64,000 nt of DNA from Symsagittifera roscoffensis (Eukaryota; Xenacoelomorpha; Acoela; Convolutidae): NCBI RefSeq assembly GCF_963678635.1, contig NC_087063.1, positions 28,470,599-28,534,598 on the forward strand, in the 5' to 3' direction. The notes beneath the pieces were generated by a model. It saw nothing but the letters and a program-made list of their open reading frames with translations. It was not told the origin of the DNA and searched no databases. The first letter of the stretch is position 1, and the number at the start of each line of letters is the position of its first letter. This document shows, piece by piece, positions 25,931-38,600 of this stretch. The position numbers and the translations under genes are program-made.

Positions 25931-27162
25931 GTTTTTGAGTCACTAAAAAAAACAGCAACGCTCAACAAAATAACTCAGTCTGGAGTTTGGGGTAATCAGA
26001 GAAACTGACTATGCTAAGATAGGTTGGATGGTGTTAGATATGGCTAGGATGGATAGATCCTCTGCGAATCGCAGAAACCACAATTATTTTTGATAATTAA
26101 ACAGTTTTTGGAAACTCCAATTAAGCTGCAATGTCCAGACTCAAACAAAAAAACGGCCAAAAAGTTCTCTGAAAAATCCACAAATGCAAACAAAACAATA
26201 AGAAAGAAGCCAAACACAAAATTAAATCAAACCTACCAATCTAACCAAACCTCCAAGAATCCGTGATTCGAACCGCCCGACCAAACTCATTTGCCTCAAC
26301 TACTTATATATGACATCTTTGAGTAATCTGCCTTCACGCCAAATTCAATCCTAGGCATCAAGGCAGCAATGAATGTTCTTTCATAGGGCCAATACAGCTA
26401 GAACTTCGCCAAACACAATTCGAAAACTGCTAATGAATTCATAAAAACTAAAACTTTTGGAGCTTAAAGCATATTTGTTAATTTTCGAGTTTTCTCAAGC
26501 AATTCAAAATATATCAGACTCAATCGCTTTAGAGCTCTAACTTTCAGTTTTTTTAATTTTTGAGTTTCAAAGAGAAAAACCAATTGTTTTCAAGCATTGA
26601 CATTTTTTGATAAAAGTCACTCAATTTTTCAAAAGTGGTCGACAGATAAAGTTTCCATTGCGTCAAAATTTCAGTTCGAGTACTGTTAACCAAAGAATTT
26701 CAAAAGCAGTTTGATTTGACTTTTTGGTTTAAAATAGTGTCACAAAATTTGGTTCAATAATTTTTTTTACTTTTAAAAAACTAGTCAACTACGGTGTAGA
26801 GCCCAAAGATAATTTAAAGAACTGTTCGTAACCCAAAGAGGCATTTTTAAATCTATTTTGTAATTTTTTTTAGTTTTTTATCCAAACATTGTTTGAAGTA
26901 GAATTTATAAATTTGAACTTTCTGAAAACTACCCTAATTTGACAATAACTAACTAAACCACCACGCATTTTTGCGTACCGTCGAGTTTCTGAAAACTAAA
27001 ATTTTTTCTTGAAAAAAAGCACTGACTGACCCAAAAAGTGCACAACAATTTCGTAATCGAAAAAACAAGAGCACTAAATCGACAGAATTAATGACTGAAA
27101 AAGCGTTCACATTTTAAATTGTGTAAGGATTAATTTTTTTTTCAAAAAAACTGGCATTCACA
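25931..27162. other. No gene recognised
   Basis: AT-rich intergenic sequence. I see no supported feature. Confidence 0.5.
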
Positions 27163-28191
27163 TATGATACGAGTTGGCCGTTGAAATGAACACAAAAAAT
27201 TGAAAACGAGCTTCTCACCAGTTACGATGCAGCAGTTGATGTGAAAAAATGAAACAAAGTTTTTTCAAAGTTGCAGAAACTTTTTTGAAAGATTCGAGAA
27301 AAATCTTCTACTACTACTAATTTCTATAACGAGAAAAATCTATTACTAATTACGACCCTCAATAAGCGCACATGTTAATAAGTGATTATAAATTATAATA
27401 ATTATAAAATAAGCCGACAGAGTTTCAGCAAAAAAAACAGTAAGCCAAAAAAAATTATCAGCCAAAAATATATCACTAAAGTCAATAATTATATTTATTT
27501 ATACAATAGCTGAAGACTTAAGTTTAAAATTTTGGTCCAATTAAATTAATCACTCAAAAAAAAGAACGGAACCTAAGCCGACAAGAATTAATCCGCACAT
27601 AAGTCCCTCGCAAAAATTTTTCATGAGTAGCAAAAAGAAATTGAATAAGAAACCCTAAAATTATTAGGATTGTTAAAAGTAAGCAAGATCAATTAGTAAT
27701 TGATCTTCCCTAGTTTTAAAAATCCTAACGATTTAAGGGTTTGCCTTGAATTTCTTTTTGCTATTCATGACAATTTTATGCAGTGGATTAATCTGCTGCT
27801 CAATTCTTGTCGGCTTAGGTTCCGTTCAATTTTTTTTGAATGATCAATTTAGTTGGAGCAAAGTGTTAAATTTAGTTCTCCGACCATTGTATAAATAAAT
27901 ATAATTATCAAGTTTTGTGATATATATTTGGCTGATAACTTTTCGGCTTCTGGTTTTTTAGTGAAACTCTGTCGGCTTATTTTATAATTATCATCATTTA
28001 TAATCTTTTATTAACACATGCGCTTATTCAGGGTCGTAAATAAGAATGAAGATTTTTCTGGTATTCTTCGAAAAAATTTCTGCAACATTGAAAAAAGTTT
28101 CTTTTCTTGTCATATCAACTGCTGCATCGCAAGTAATGCAAAGCTCCTTATTAATTTTTTGTGTTCATTTTAACGGCCAACTCGTATCATA
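27163..28191. mobile_element. 1.03-kb near-palindromic inverted-repeat element
   Basis: The outermost 18 bases are exact complements (TATGATACGAGTTGGCCG at 27163; its complement ends at 28191). The arms keep matching inward, for example AAGCCGACAAGAATTAAT near 27575 against ATTCTTGTCGGCTTAGG near 27815, to a centre at about 27690-27708 (GATCAATTAGTAATTGATC). Target duplication of TA is possible (TA|TGATACG...CGTATCA|TA). No ORF inside. This is a fold-back/MITE-type element; the arms differ by small indels, so it is not brand new. Confidence 0.8.
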
Positions 28192-29280
28192 ATAATTACT
28201 AAGATTTTTCAGATAAGTTTTTCATTGGAAAAAAAGACTGGTTCCCGGTAAAAAGCCACGGCTCTCGCAAGTGCAAATATGGTGAATAAAAAACTGAAAT
28301 TATTGCTAATTTAATGCACAAAAAAACTTCACCAAACAGAATATAAACCTTTTGTAAACATTGCCACACCTTTTCTCGGAATCAGAAATACTCATTTAAT
28401 GAAAATCCAAAACTTAGAAACTGACCACATTAAAAAATGCAAACGTACAGTTGGCTCTAATAGCCGGCTTTCTTCAAACTTTCAAGCAAACTGGAGCAAA
28501 ATTTCTGCATATAGAATGAAAAAAACTTGGCATCAAAACAAATCGACTCCTTTGGACATTATTAAAATCAATACATCCAGCTTTGAAACCGCAAACATGG
28601 AAATTTTATTTTTCAATTTGAGCTTATTTGTTTTACTAAGTTGTATCATGTCATGACAGTTTAATTGAAAAAATATCTGCGTAAAATCTACCAAATTTTT
28701 TACTTCACTGCCATTAAAAAAGCCTTAGGATTAGTTTTTGCAATATTGCTGAAGGAGTTTCAACAAAAAAAAGCATCAGATCAAAAGCATCGACGTAGTT
28801 CAAATATCTCTTCGAACTATTTTTGAGTAAAAGAATTGCTTTAATTTAATTTTTGCACGCAGCAATGTAATGCAAATTATAATCTGAAAATTCCAAAAAT
28901 TTTATCCTTAATATAATATTTCCTTATTATATATTTAGTTATTGGAAACTTTAAATGAAGCCGTTTTCATCAAAAGTAACTTCGCACCGGTTCTTTTCTG
29001 ATTGTAGTTTTCTCCCCGTAATGACATAAATCAGGCCAAATGCTCTTTTAATTGTCATTTAAATTGCATTTTTCCAATTTTCCTGATTGATTCAGCGCTC
29101 TGGAGGCAATCATTTAGCAAGGTTATCACCGGAAAGAACCAAAAACGTGTTTTAATTAAGTTTATTGCCCAAAAAATAATATTGCGCTTCACATACCTTT
29201 GATTAAAAATAGCAAGCCTTTGTTTCGCCTTCAACACCAGGCAACTTTATATTCAGAGTTTCTCTAATCAGCACTGAAGA
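28192..29280. other. No gene recognised
   Basis: AT-rich sequence upstream of the receptor gene. No promoter motif is obvious. An 85-codon frame at 28399-28656 has no other support. Confidence 0.4.
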
Positions 29281-29294
29281 CATTCTAACCTGTC

Positions 29295-29324
29295 AATTTC
29301 AGAACGGCTTCATTCTTTTTTCAG
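29295..29324 (+). promoter_or_regulatory. Splice-acceptor pair upstream of the receptor ATG
   Basis: TCAATTTCAG ends at 29302 and CATTCTTTTTTCAG ends at 29324, which is 61 nt before the ATG at 29386. These would accept either a 5' UTR exon or a trans-spliced leader. AATTTCAG recurs before the ATGs of the eIF3i and aldolase genes. Confidence 0.45.
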
Positions 29325-29385
29325 CAACCTTCATTTTACATCATTGATCAAAGCTACTCTTTCTTCGCCACAAGCGACTTGCAAG

Positions 29386-29646
29386 ATGTATTCCACTCCG
29401 ACAATTCTTATTACTGTCACAGTAATAGTTCTTTTAATGGCTACTGAGTTACTTGGGAAGGAGTCGCCTTCAACCACACAATTGACCACAGGTTCAAGTT
29501 CAAAGGTCAACAAGGATAAGTTCAATGAGGCGGCTCTGCTGGAGCACCTGCTGCACAGTTACGACAGCCGAGCACGCCCCGTAAAAAACATCAGCACTAC
29601 TATATTTTTGGACCTCTCTATGTATCTGGTGCAGATTTTGAAGCTG
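29386..29646 (+). CDS. nAChR exon 1: signal peptide and N-terminal helix
   Basis: ATG 29386 gives a hydrophobic leader ([18 protein letters not shown]). A Ser/Thr-rich stretch follows, then [18 protein letters not shown], the family's 'L-x-x-x-Y-x-x-x-x-R-P-V' motif. Ends phase 0 at CTG|GTTAGT. Confidence 0.9.
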
Positions 29647-32600
29647 GTTAGTCTCAATTTTTAAAGCCAAAAATTTGACCGAAATTTGAATGACCAATTT
29701 TCCGTCACTTTAAAGCCAAAAACTTGCCCGCAATTTGAATGAAATCTTCGAAAAGAGACAGCTATGCACTTCTTGCCTTTTAGGTGCGGTTAATATTCTA
29801 AAAAACTCGGTATCACTCGTGCCGATACAAGCACACAGTTCCAACTACCAATACCGAATAAAAGCCGAGAGGGGAAAGCGTTCGTTAATTGCTAATGACG
29901 CGTTTGAAACCAGCTCCGCACTAATTGATGGGCCACGTATCTTTGCTTGATACAAATAATCCCTTTTAGCGAAGTTAAAAATTGTCGAAACAAAAATTTT
30001 TGGTTCTTTTGCGAACATTCATGTTTTGAATGTCTTGAATCTTTGCATTCGAACCTTCCGACCCAAAGGATTCCCCTTTGTAGCTATTTTAAGACCTCCG
30101 TTTTTGGCTGACTGACCCTAATTTTTTTAAAAAGTATAATAATTTCAAGGGTGAACGCTTTTTGGCCAGCTTTTTTTTCTTCAAAACTTAATCGTTTTTA
30201 AAAGCATTAATGTATAATAATTTTAGGGGTGAGCGCTTTTTGGCCCGTTTTTTTTCAAAACTTTACCTGCCGCGCAGAAAATTTATTCAAAATGCGGTCT
30301 TTGGAGTGATTGGGGAGCGCTCAGAAAATCTATTTGGTCGACCTAAAAAGATCCGCCCCTGATTTCCAGAAAGTTCTTTGTTCAGCGAAACATTGAATGC
30401 TTCCTGAATATTTCATTTGTTATTATATACAAGGTACCTTTTGTTTTCAGAGTGAAAAAGAGCAAGTGTTGTTATCGAATGTTTGGCTGATTCTGGTAAG
30501 TTATTACATCATACATCCTTCATTTTTGAAAAAGCATGGCAAATAATTTATTAACCTCGTTGACCATATTATCCCAATAAAGCGTACGAAGCAAGACGCA
30601 TTAGATAATCATATATAGTTGCAGGCATTTCAAGAAAACAGACGTTAATAACATCAAAACTCACTGACCAGCCACTAGTAAATCAAATAACATTTACCAA
30701 TTCAATTGATTATAAAATTTCCCAATGAAAGCTGAAATCTAAAGAAAAATAGTACCTGGTCGATGAAAACCATTGTAATAATAAATTCATCAGTTAACCT
30801 AAATGATGACACGACAGCTGTGTCCACGTCAAAACATTTCATATTGATTAAATTTCTTCTGTTTTTTCCGCTAACTCAACAGTTTCTGATCAAACGATTC
30901 GTACTGCTTTCGCCTTGAAATCAACAGGCAGATTTCCGTAACTTTCCGTCTACGAATCGTGGCGATGAAATTGGTTTTGTAGATTGGTGTTTTACTCTTG
31001 CGTTAGAATGTCTTTATTTCTTCGGTGGCTACTGTTCGAAATCGAACTCGAGGTAGTTCTGGTCAAAGTAGTGCATTCGCACGTAACCCTCCTCTCCTCC
31101 ACTGCTGTAGCTCTTTCCGTCAGGATGGATTGCAATGGAGTTGATGGGACCGAAATGTCCCTTCACCCTTGCGAACTCTTCCTCAAACACTATAACAAGG
31201 AAACCTTTCAATTCAAACAAGCTGATTCGAATGAAGTCAAGTTCAAAAAATTCATATTCACCATCTACATGTGTTTATCAACTTGGAACAGATATGCCAT
31301 TTGACAAGTAATCTTGGCATCAAGAAATAAGGGTACCATAGAGCCTAAATTAGAGTCACTCCTAGTCGAGTACACATACCAACTTATAGAAGGTATAAGA
31401 ATGAAAAACTGGGAGTCGAACGGCAAAATATCAGATAGCCGAAACTTGGAGCTTACCCATATGGTAAAACTTGGCCTCAAATTTGCCCACTTTTCCCGCA
31501 GTAGTTGTCACATCTTGTGCCTCCTGACCACCACCGATGATCACGTGATCTTTATTAGGACAGATGGCCGCCGAGTTAACAGGGCGGTCAGTCTTGTAGG
31601 TCTTCAACAAGTCCAGAGAAAACGGATCCCATAATCTGGCTGTCTGGTCTTTACATGCCGAAATCAGTAAGAGTCCATCTCTTCCAGTTTGTAAATCATT
31701 AATTCGGTTGTCATGATACCCTGTACTGTGAGTCACTCTGTCTTGGGTCTTCGGGTTGAACAAATTTAGATCTCCGTTGTCATGGCCAGTGATTAGAATC
31801 TGACTTTGAGGTCCCCAGATAACCACAGTTAGCTTCGGATGACTTCGGGGCATTACAATTGATTGCCATGGTTTTGTATTCATCATTTGATCTCGATCGC
31901 GCGAGTCAAAAAGCAAGATTTCAGCGTCTTTATTGCCAATTTGATCTGTCGCAAGGAAAAACTCTTTAGCCGAGTAGGAAAATCCGACAGACCGAACAGG
32001 CGAGTCACATTCAATTTTTTCAAGGATCTTTCCCGTTTCCAGATCCCAGTAAATCGAGGAGTAGTCTCCGGAACCAGTCAAGAGATGCTTGGAGTCATAC
32101 GAGGGATCCACAGACCAGATAGCACCGTTGTGGCCCTCATAAGTTCCTAGACGCTCCCCGTTAATTGAAAACCATACATTGCAAGATTTGTCTTTTGCTG
32201 CTGAGAACAATAGATCTCCCTCTGCATTGTATTTTATTTGGGTTAGGGGTCTCGTATGGCCCTGCAGTAAAATAGGCCTCATTGAGATCTATTATCAATC
32301 AAACAAATCTGAAATTTAGAACTTGCAATTGAAGTCTCTCAGCAGGTTAAGTAGTGAAGCAGCGAAACTAAATTAGGGGACTCCCCCGGCCCATCTCACA
32401 CCATTTCACCTTGGGCTTATTTCGTGGGGGAGAGAGATGTCATCCATTTTGCCACAGCCGCTCCCATCTAAAGGAGGCGGATGACACTGGGACCCCTCAA
32501 AGTGACCGAAGAAAGTACCCGTGGACGGGTAAAATTGGTAGAAAAATTACTGTCAAACTAGCAAGTTTCTAATTAAGAGTTACGCAACTCTTATTGAACC

Positions 32601-35600
32601 AAAGTTGCTGCAATGAAATGGTTTGCCGTCAGTCACAAACAACTAAATGCTTCAAAAGATAAGTTCGATGAACAAGCAATATTTATCTGACCAAAAATCC
32701 ATTCAAAATTACACCAAATTTCTAATCGTCGGTAGTTTTTATAGCATTTTCAACACGTTTTTTTCATAAGCGTAGGAGAAAATTTGGTACAGATTCTTAG
32801 GAAGTCACCACAAATCAAACATACAATTTTGATGCCATTTAGACAGTCAATCAAATTATAGCTCTCTAAACTAATTTCTACGGGAAAAAAATGTCCAGTA
32901 ACTGACTTGGAAGTGTTAACTCCGCTACAAAATGGCGAATAATTTTTTACGTAAAACCGTATTGCGCATTTAGACCTGGCAGGACGAGTTTTTGCGGTGG
33001 AATGCAAGTGAATGGGGCATGGACCGGATTCGAATTCCAGCCAGACACTTATGGCTACCAGACCTAACTCTCTACAACAAGTAAGTATACATTCCTATAG
33101 TCAACCGAACTTGAATGCTACTCGTTTTTCTAAATGTTTATTGCAGCCCTGTAAGTCATTGTTTAGGTTTTCTAATTTCACTCCACGATTTAAGACTTTA
33201 TCCCGATCTAGTTCAAACTTTTCAAAAGATTAATTTTTCACCGCAATTGGCTTTTAGGCTTTCTGTATTGGACCAAATGTAAAAGGGACAGAGATAAAAA
33301 ATTAAAACGCAAGTTTCTGAACGCTAGTGCAAAAAAAATCAGTAGTTAATTTTCTATGTCAATTTCAAATGCGTCAGCAATAATCTTGTGTTGACATAAT
33401 GATCTCTTGTGAACTTCAATAAATATCTTGACCGCACACAATAAAATTCAAAAATATGAATGAGTTTCGAGGGTTACCTTAAGACCCCCACAAGGACATC
33501 CTTCAATTTATAAATTTCAAAAGCAGACATCATCTAGTACCAATTACAGTCTTGACGTCTGTGTGATTGGAGAGCCTATGGATTAGCGAATAGATACTTG
33601 GAACGCAATTTTGAGTTCAACATTCAAGCATTTATCTAATCAGCTTCTCTCTGCCAACGAGCAACAAGGATCTTGCCTTAATCCTAGTTTATGCATGATC
33701 CCCATTTCATACGTATATTTTCAAGGGCTACATAAATAAATACTCTTACCGACATAGACATGCAATTATGCTGAGAAGGTCAAACCCAATTGGGAGCCAG
33801 CCATAAATGCAAACACGTAAGCGGAACTATTTTAAAATGGGAACAACAAAAAAATTCAATGTTAGTTGGCTATTCATGTAGCGAATTTAATGATGGATGC
33901 AAGTGCTCAGAAAATCTACATCAATTACTAAAACTACGGCATCCTTATATGGTCTACCAACCCTCAATTTGTAGTTCTCTGGAATCCTGAGAGTTTGTAG
34001 TACTCTGGAATCCTGAGAGTTTGTAGTTCTCTGGAATCCTGAGCCAATTCTTTACACAGAGGCGAAACTCAGCTTCGCCCCACTTGCGATACAAACATGA
34101 ATGACTATGATTAAAATCAAACGGAAAAATGAAAAAAAAACTTCAACAAATCGCTTTTGTCAATAAAAATTTCAACAACTGCCCAAAATATCCGGGACTA
34201 AACTGGAAGCATCATTGAAAGCTCTTCAAACAGCTTTGGGAATGCTATAAAAAGCAAATTTTCAAAGAAATCCTTTCTGCGGAACTAAGCAAAGAAAGTA
34301 GACAGACAATAATCTAAATTAGCCGAAACTTTCTATTTGCAAAAAAATACATATCTCATCTGGAATCGAACTCCCGGTCTTTGTCGTCTCAATCATGGGG
34401 CTTACAGCAACTTGGAAAAAAGCTGAACCATCGAGCTACGGGAACCAAGACGACAAAAATAAACAGACAGACGATAGTCCGAAAAGCACAAAAACTCTGT
34501 TTTTAAAAAGGTCCCGTTCGAATTAAAACGTCAAGCCTTTGCCATCTAAAACTGCTGTTTTACTTCTACGCCAGATGGTTGATTGTATTTGTTTTATTGA
34601 ATTTATAAATACCAAGCGGTAACAAAGCCGAAAATACCTGAGCAGAATCCTTTCATGTCGAAAAAATGAAAAAATCTAAACTTGTTTTTAAAAACAAAAA
34701 TAAAAAAATGTTAAGTTCTTTTTTCCACTCAAAGCACACACACACACGCCTAAAAAATTATTTCGGTCTGAAGGACATAATGAGAGGCCACTACGTCGCA
34801 CCTATTGATTACAATCATTGTGAAGAGCACAACCATTATGAAAAGTTACAAACATTGTGAAAAGCCAACTACGATTCGGCCTGATTTTTAAAATGCTAAA
34901 AGCAACTGCAGTGAGAATTGTTTACAGCTTAAATAAACGATCCTTAGATGTGGCAACTGAGCCGACAAAATATAAGCAGACAAAAAAAGCCGAATTTATT
35001 TTGATTCGGAATATTTACTGTTTGAAAAAACAACTGGTCCTCGTCAGATTCAAACACATGACCTTTGCTTTCCCAGGCGTATTCGTTACCCCCAAGCTAA
35101 GTGTGAAAGAGAAATAAATAGTAAGCGGTATGTAAACTTAAATAAACGATCCTTAGATGTGGGAACTGAGCCGACAAAATATAAGCAGACAAAAAAGGCC
35201 GAATTTATTTTGATTCGGAATATTTTCTGTTCGAAAAAACAACTGGTTCTCGTCAGATTCAAACACATGACCTTTGCTTTCCCAGGCGTATTCATTACCC
35301 CCCAAGCTAAGTGTGAAAGAGAAACTACAAAATTTCAACTCATTATGAAGCAAGGCACATTAGGAGTCCAATGAGTCCTGTGGGCAAAGTCGTTTACGGG
35401 AAAAAAAAGTATAGTACCCGATTGTAATCGTTTAGTACCCGTAAGAACAAAAAAGAGCAAAGAGAGCGTCCTTGTTGCGGAATCCGCTGACAATTCACAA
35501 AATACACAGTTTGGCCTCCCATTGAGCTTCGCACTAATAGCGATACTACGCAAACATAAAAAAAACAGAAGTTGAAAAAAAGTAAATCGTTGAAAAAACT

Positions 35601-38600
35601 AGGCCTACCAAAACTTAAACTTTAGTATGTCTCAATAGAAGTTAATTCTAGGCAAACATGCCAGATATTTGAATATTAAATTAGCAACGGAACAAAACTT
35701 ACGACGAGGAAACAAAACAGACAATCTTTGAGCAGATACTAGTTGAGCCAGAAAAATTAATTTTATTTTTTAAAAAATAGTAGTTTGAAGCCCCCCTGAA
35801 ACTACGATGAATACTTACACTTGCATCTACAACGAAAGTGGCGTACAGCACAAGCAAAGTCCGTGATGAATCAACTAAGCCGACAAAACTTGAGCAGACA
35901 AACAAAAGTGCGGCCACTCAATTTTTACCAGAAAAAAATTCAATTGCAGACGAACAAAAAAAAGATCCGGCCTGAACTCGAACAACAGACCTTAGGATAC
36001 AAAGGAAACGATGCCACCTCTAAGCCAAGTGGGAAGGCACCTACAATTTGTAAAGGTTCAATAAAAAGGCAAGCTGAGAATGTGAAAGAAAAGATGTTTA
36101 CGGGAAAAAGTCTAGTTCCTGATTAAAAGACACTTGCTCTACCAAGTTTTAAAATGCCATAGGGTTCAAAACCACTAAATATCACAAGTGCGATAAACGG
36201 CTTTAAAATAGTAAATTCCTCATTATCGGAATCGTTTGTTAAAATGGACAAAATCTATTTCTTTCACTGTTTAACCCAAAACTTAGCTTCTTTGAGCCAA
36301 TCAAAAATTCTGCTCAGACTACTTCGTCAATTGATAAGCACGGCTGTGTAAGAGGCTGTGAAACAAGGGCTGTTTTTAAGGCTTTTTTGAAGTTTATCAT
36401 GTATGCTTCTTACACAACCCGACAAAGTTTTAGGTTATAATCTCCAACAGTTTGCACACGTTTGACACTTGTTTTAAAGCAAAAAAAATTGCGCTTTTAT
36501 TAAGTCAAAATGACATATTTTGGCAACCAAACAAATCAATTTAATCATACAGATTATTGATACATTATACCCATCTAGAACTTTTCTGGGCTGTGTAAAA
36601 GGCTTACTTTGATATAACATGCTCATCAATTGACAAAGTGATTATAGCGTAACTTCTGATTATTTAGAAAAAACAAAACTACCCCTTTATGGGTTGAAAT
36701 TTTGGTTCCAAATTCAGCAAAAACCTTTACACCAAAAAAAGTGTAGTAAAATTGTAAGCTATATTTGTTGTCTTCACTTTTTTTTTACTAACCTCAATCT
36801 ACTATGAGAAAACATGCGTTTAAAGTTCCCAATTTTGTTCATTTTTCCTGATAATTTAAATCAGCACTGCATTTAAGAGAACCAAAACATTGCCGAAATC
36901 CGCAGAGTATTACAAAATAAGTAAAACTGCTTTAATTTAACCAATAAACAGACCGAGAACTAAGCCAACATATTCTTAGTCGAAATAGAGCAGCCAGAAA
37001 GAGCACACACAAAAAGAGCTAGCAAAAAGTGACTGAAAACTAGTCGGAATAGATAAAAAGTTGAAGATTTTCTCGACATCAAGACATTATCGAAATCTGA
37101 GCCAGGACTGAATCTGTTACAATTTTATAACTCGTTCAATTTGACTCAACTCTACGCTACGCTCATCGAGGCATAAATAACAGAAGGGAGGAAAGCCAAA
37201 AAGCCGCATCCTTTAATCGTTTTCAAATTCTTTTCAGTGCACAGGAGGCGGATCCAATTCTGGCCAACATGTTTGCCAGTACCGCAGTGGCCAGTCATGA
37301 CGGCTCAGTCACTCTATGGCCACGACCTCTCATTCTGCAGAGCAACTGTAGGATAGATGTTCTCTATTTCCCCTTCGATGTGCAACACTGTTACCTCAAA
37401 TTCTCCTCGTGGGCATACAGTGCCATTCAGGTGAGTCCATGACATGTCTAAAGTACTGGTTTAGAAGTATGTTCTCTTTGTTTTTGACGAGTCCTATTCA
37501 AAAGCTCGTTTAGAAGTCTGGTCCCGCCAGACCTCTGGAAATTTACTTCCACCAGACCTCTTGAAATTTACTTCAAGTGGATGAAAACAAAAGAAAACAT
37601 GTTACCATTTCTTCGCTAGATTTACCTCTTAAAATTTTCCAGAAATGAAATTATCAAAAATGTCAACTCACTGGCAAAACGTAGAAACTACATTTAACAA
37701 CTTTTCTGACTGACTTTTTCATGGGATAAGACCATAGCTAGTTTTTTACCCATGTCTAATGTTTACATATAATATCTACATCTCAACTGGTTTCTCGAGT
37801 TTTGTTAACATTGTCTTGGACTTACTTCATCAATTACAAATAACTGGACAGTCCCCTAAGTAGCACATAGGCGCTACGCGCAATACACCGAAGGCATAGA
37901 AACTGAAGCAAAAACCAAACAACTTGAACAACTAATAATTGAAGAATAACAGTTCTAGAACAAAAAATCGTACTAATACATGTATACACCAAAATTTTGC
38001 TATATCGAGAAAGAGCCTGAAATAACAGTTCTAGAACTAAAAATCGTACTAACACATGTATAGGTTAAATTTTTGATATATCAACGAAGATCATAAAATA
38101 ACACTTCTAGAACTAAAAATCGTACTAACACATGTATACACCAAAATTTTACTATATTGACAAAGGGCCTGAAATAACAGTTCGTGAGCTAAAAATCGTA
38201 CGAACACATGTATACACCAAAATTTTGCTATATTGGCAAAGATCATGAAATAACAGTTCGAGAGCTAAAAATCTTACTAACACATGTATACGTCAAATTT
38301 TTGCTATATTGACAAAGATCATGGAATAACAGTTCTAGAGCTAAAAATCGTACTAACACATGTATACACCAAAATTTTGCTATATTGACAAAGATCATGG
38401 AATAACAGTTCGAGAACTAAAAATGGTACTAACACATGTATACAATAAAATTTTGATATATTGACAAAGATCATGAAATAACAGTTCGAGAACAAAAAAT
38501 CGTACTAATACATGTATACACCAAAATTTTGCTATATCGAGAAAGAGCCTGAAATAACAGTTCTAGAACTAAAAATCGTACTAACACATGTATAGGTTAA

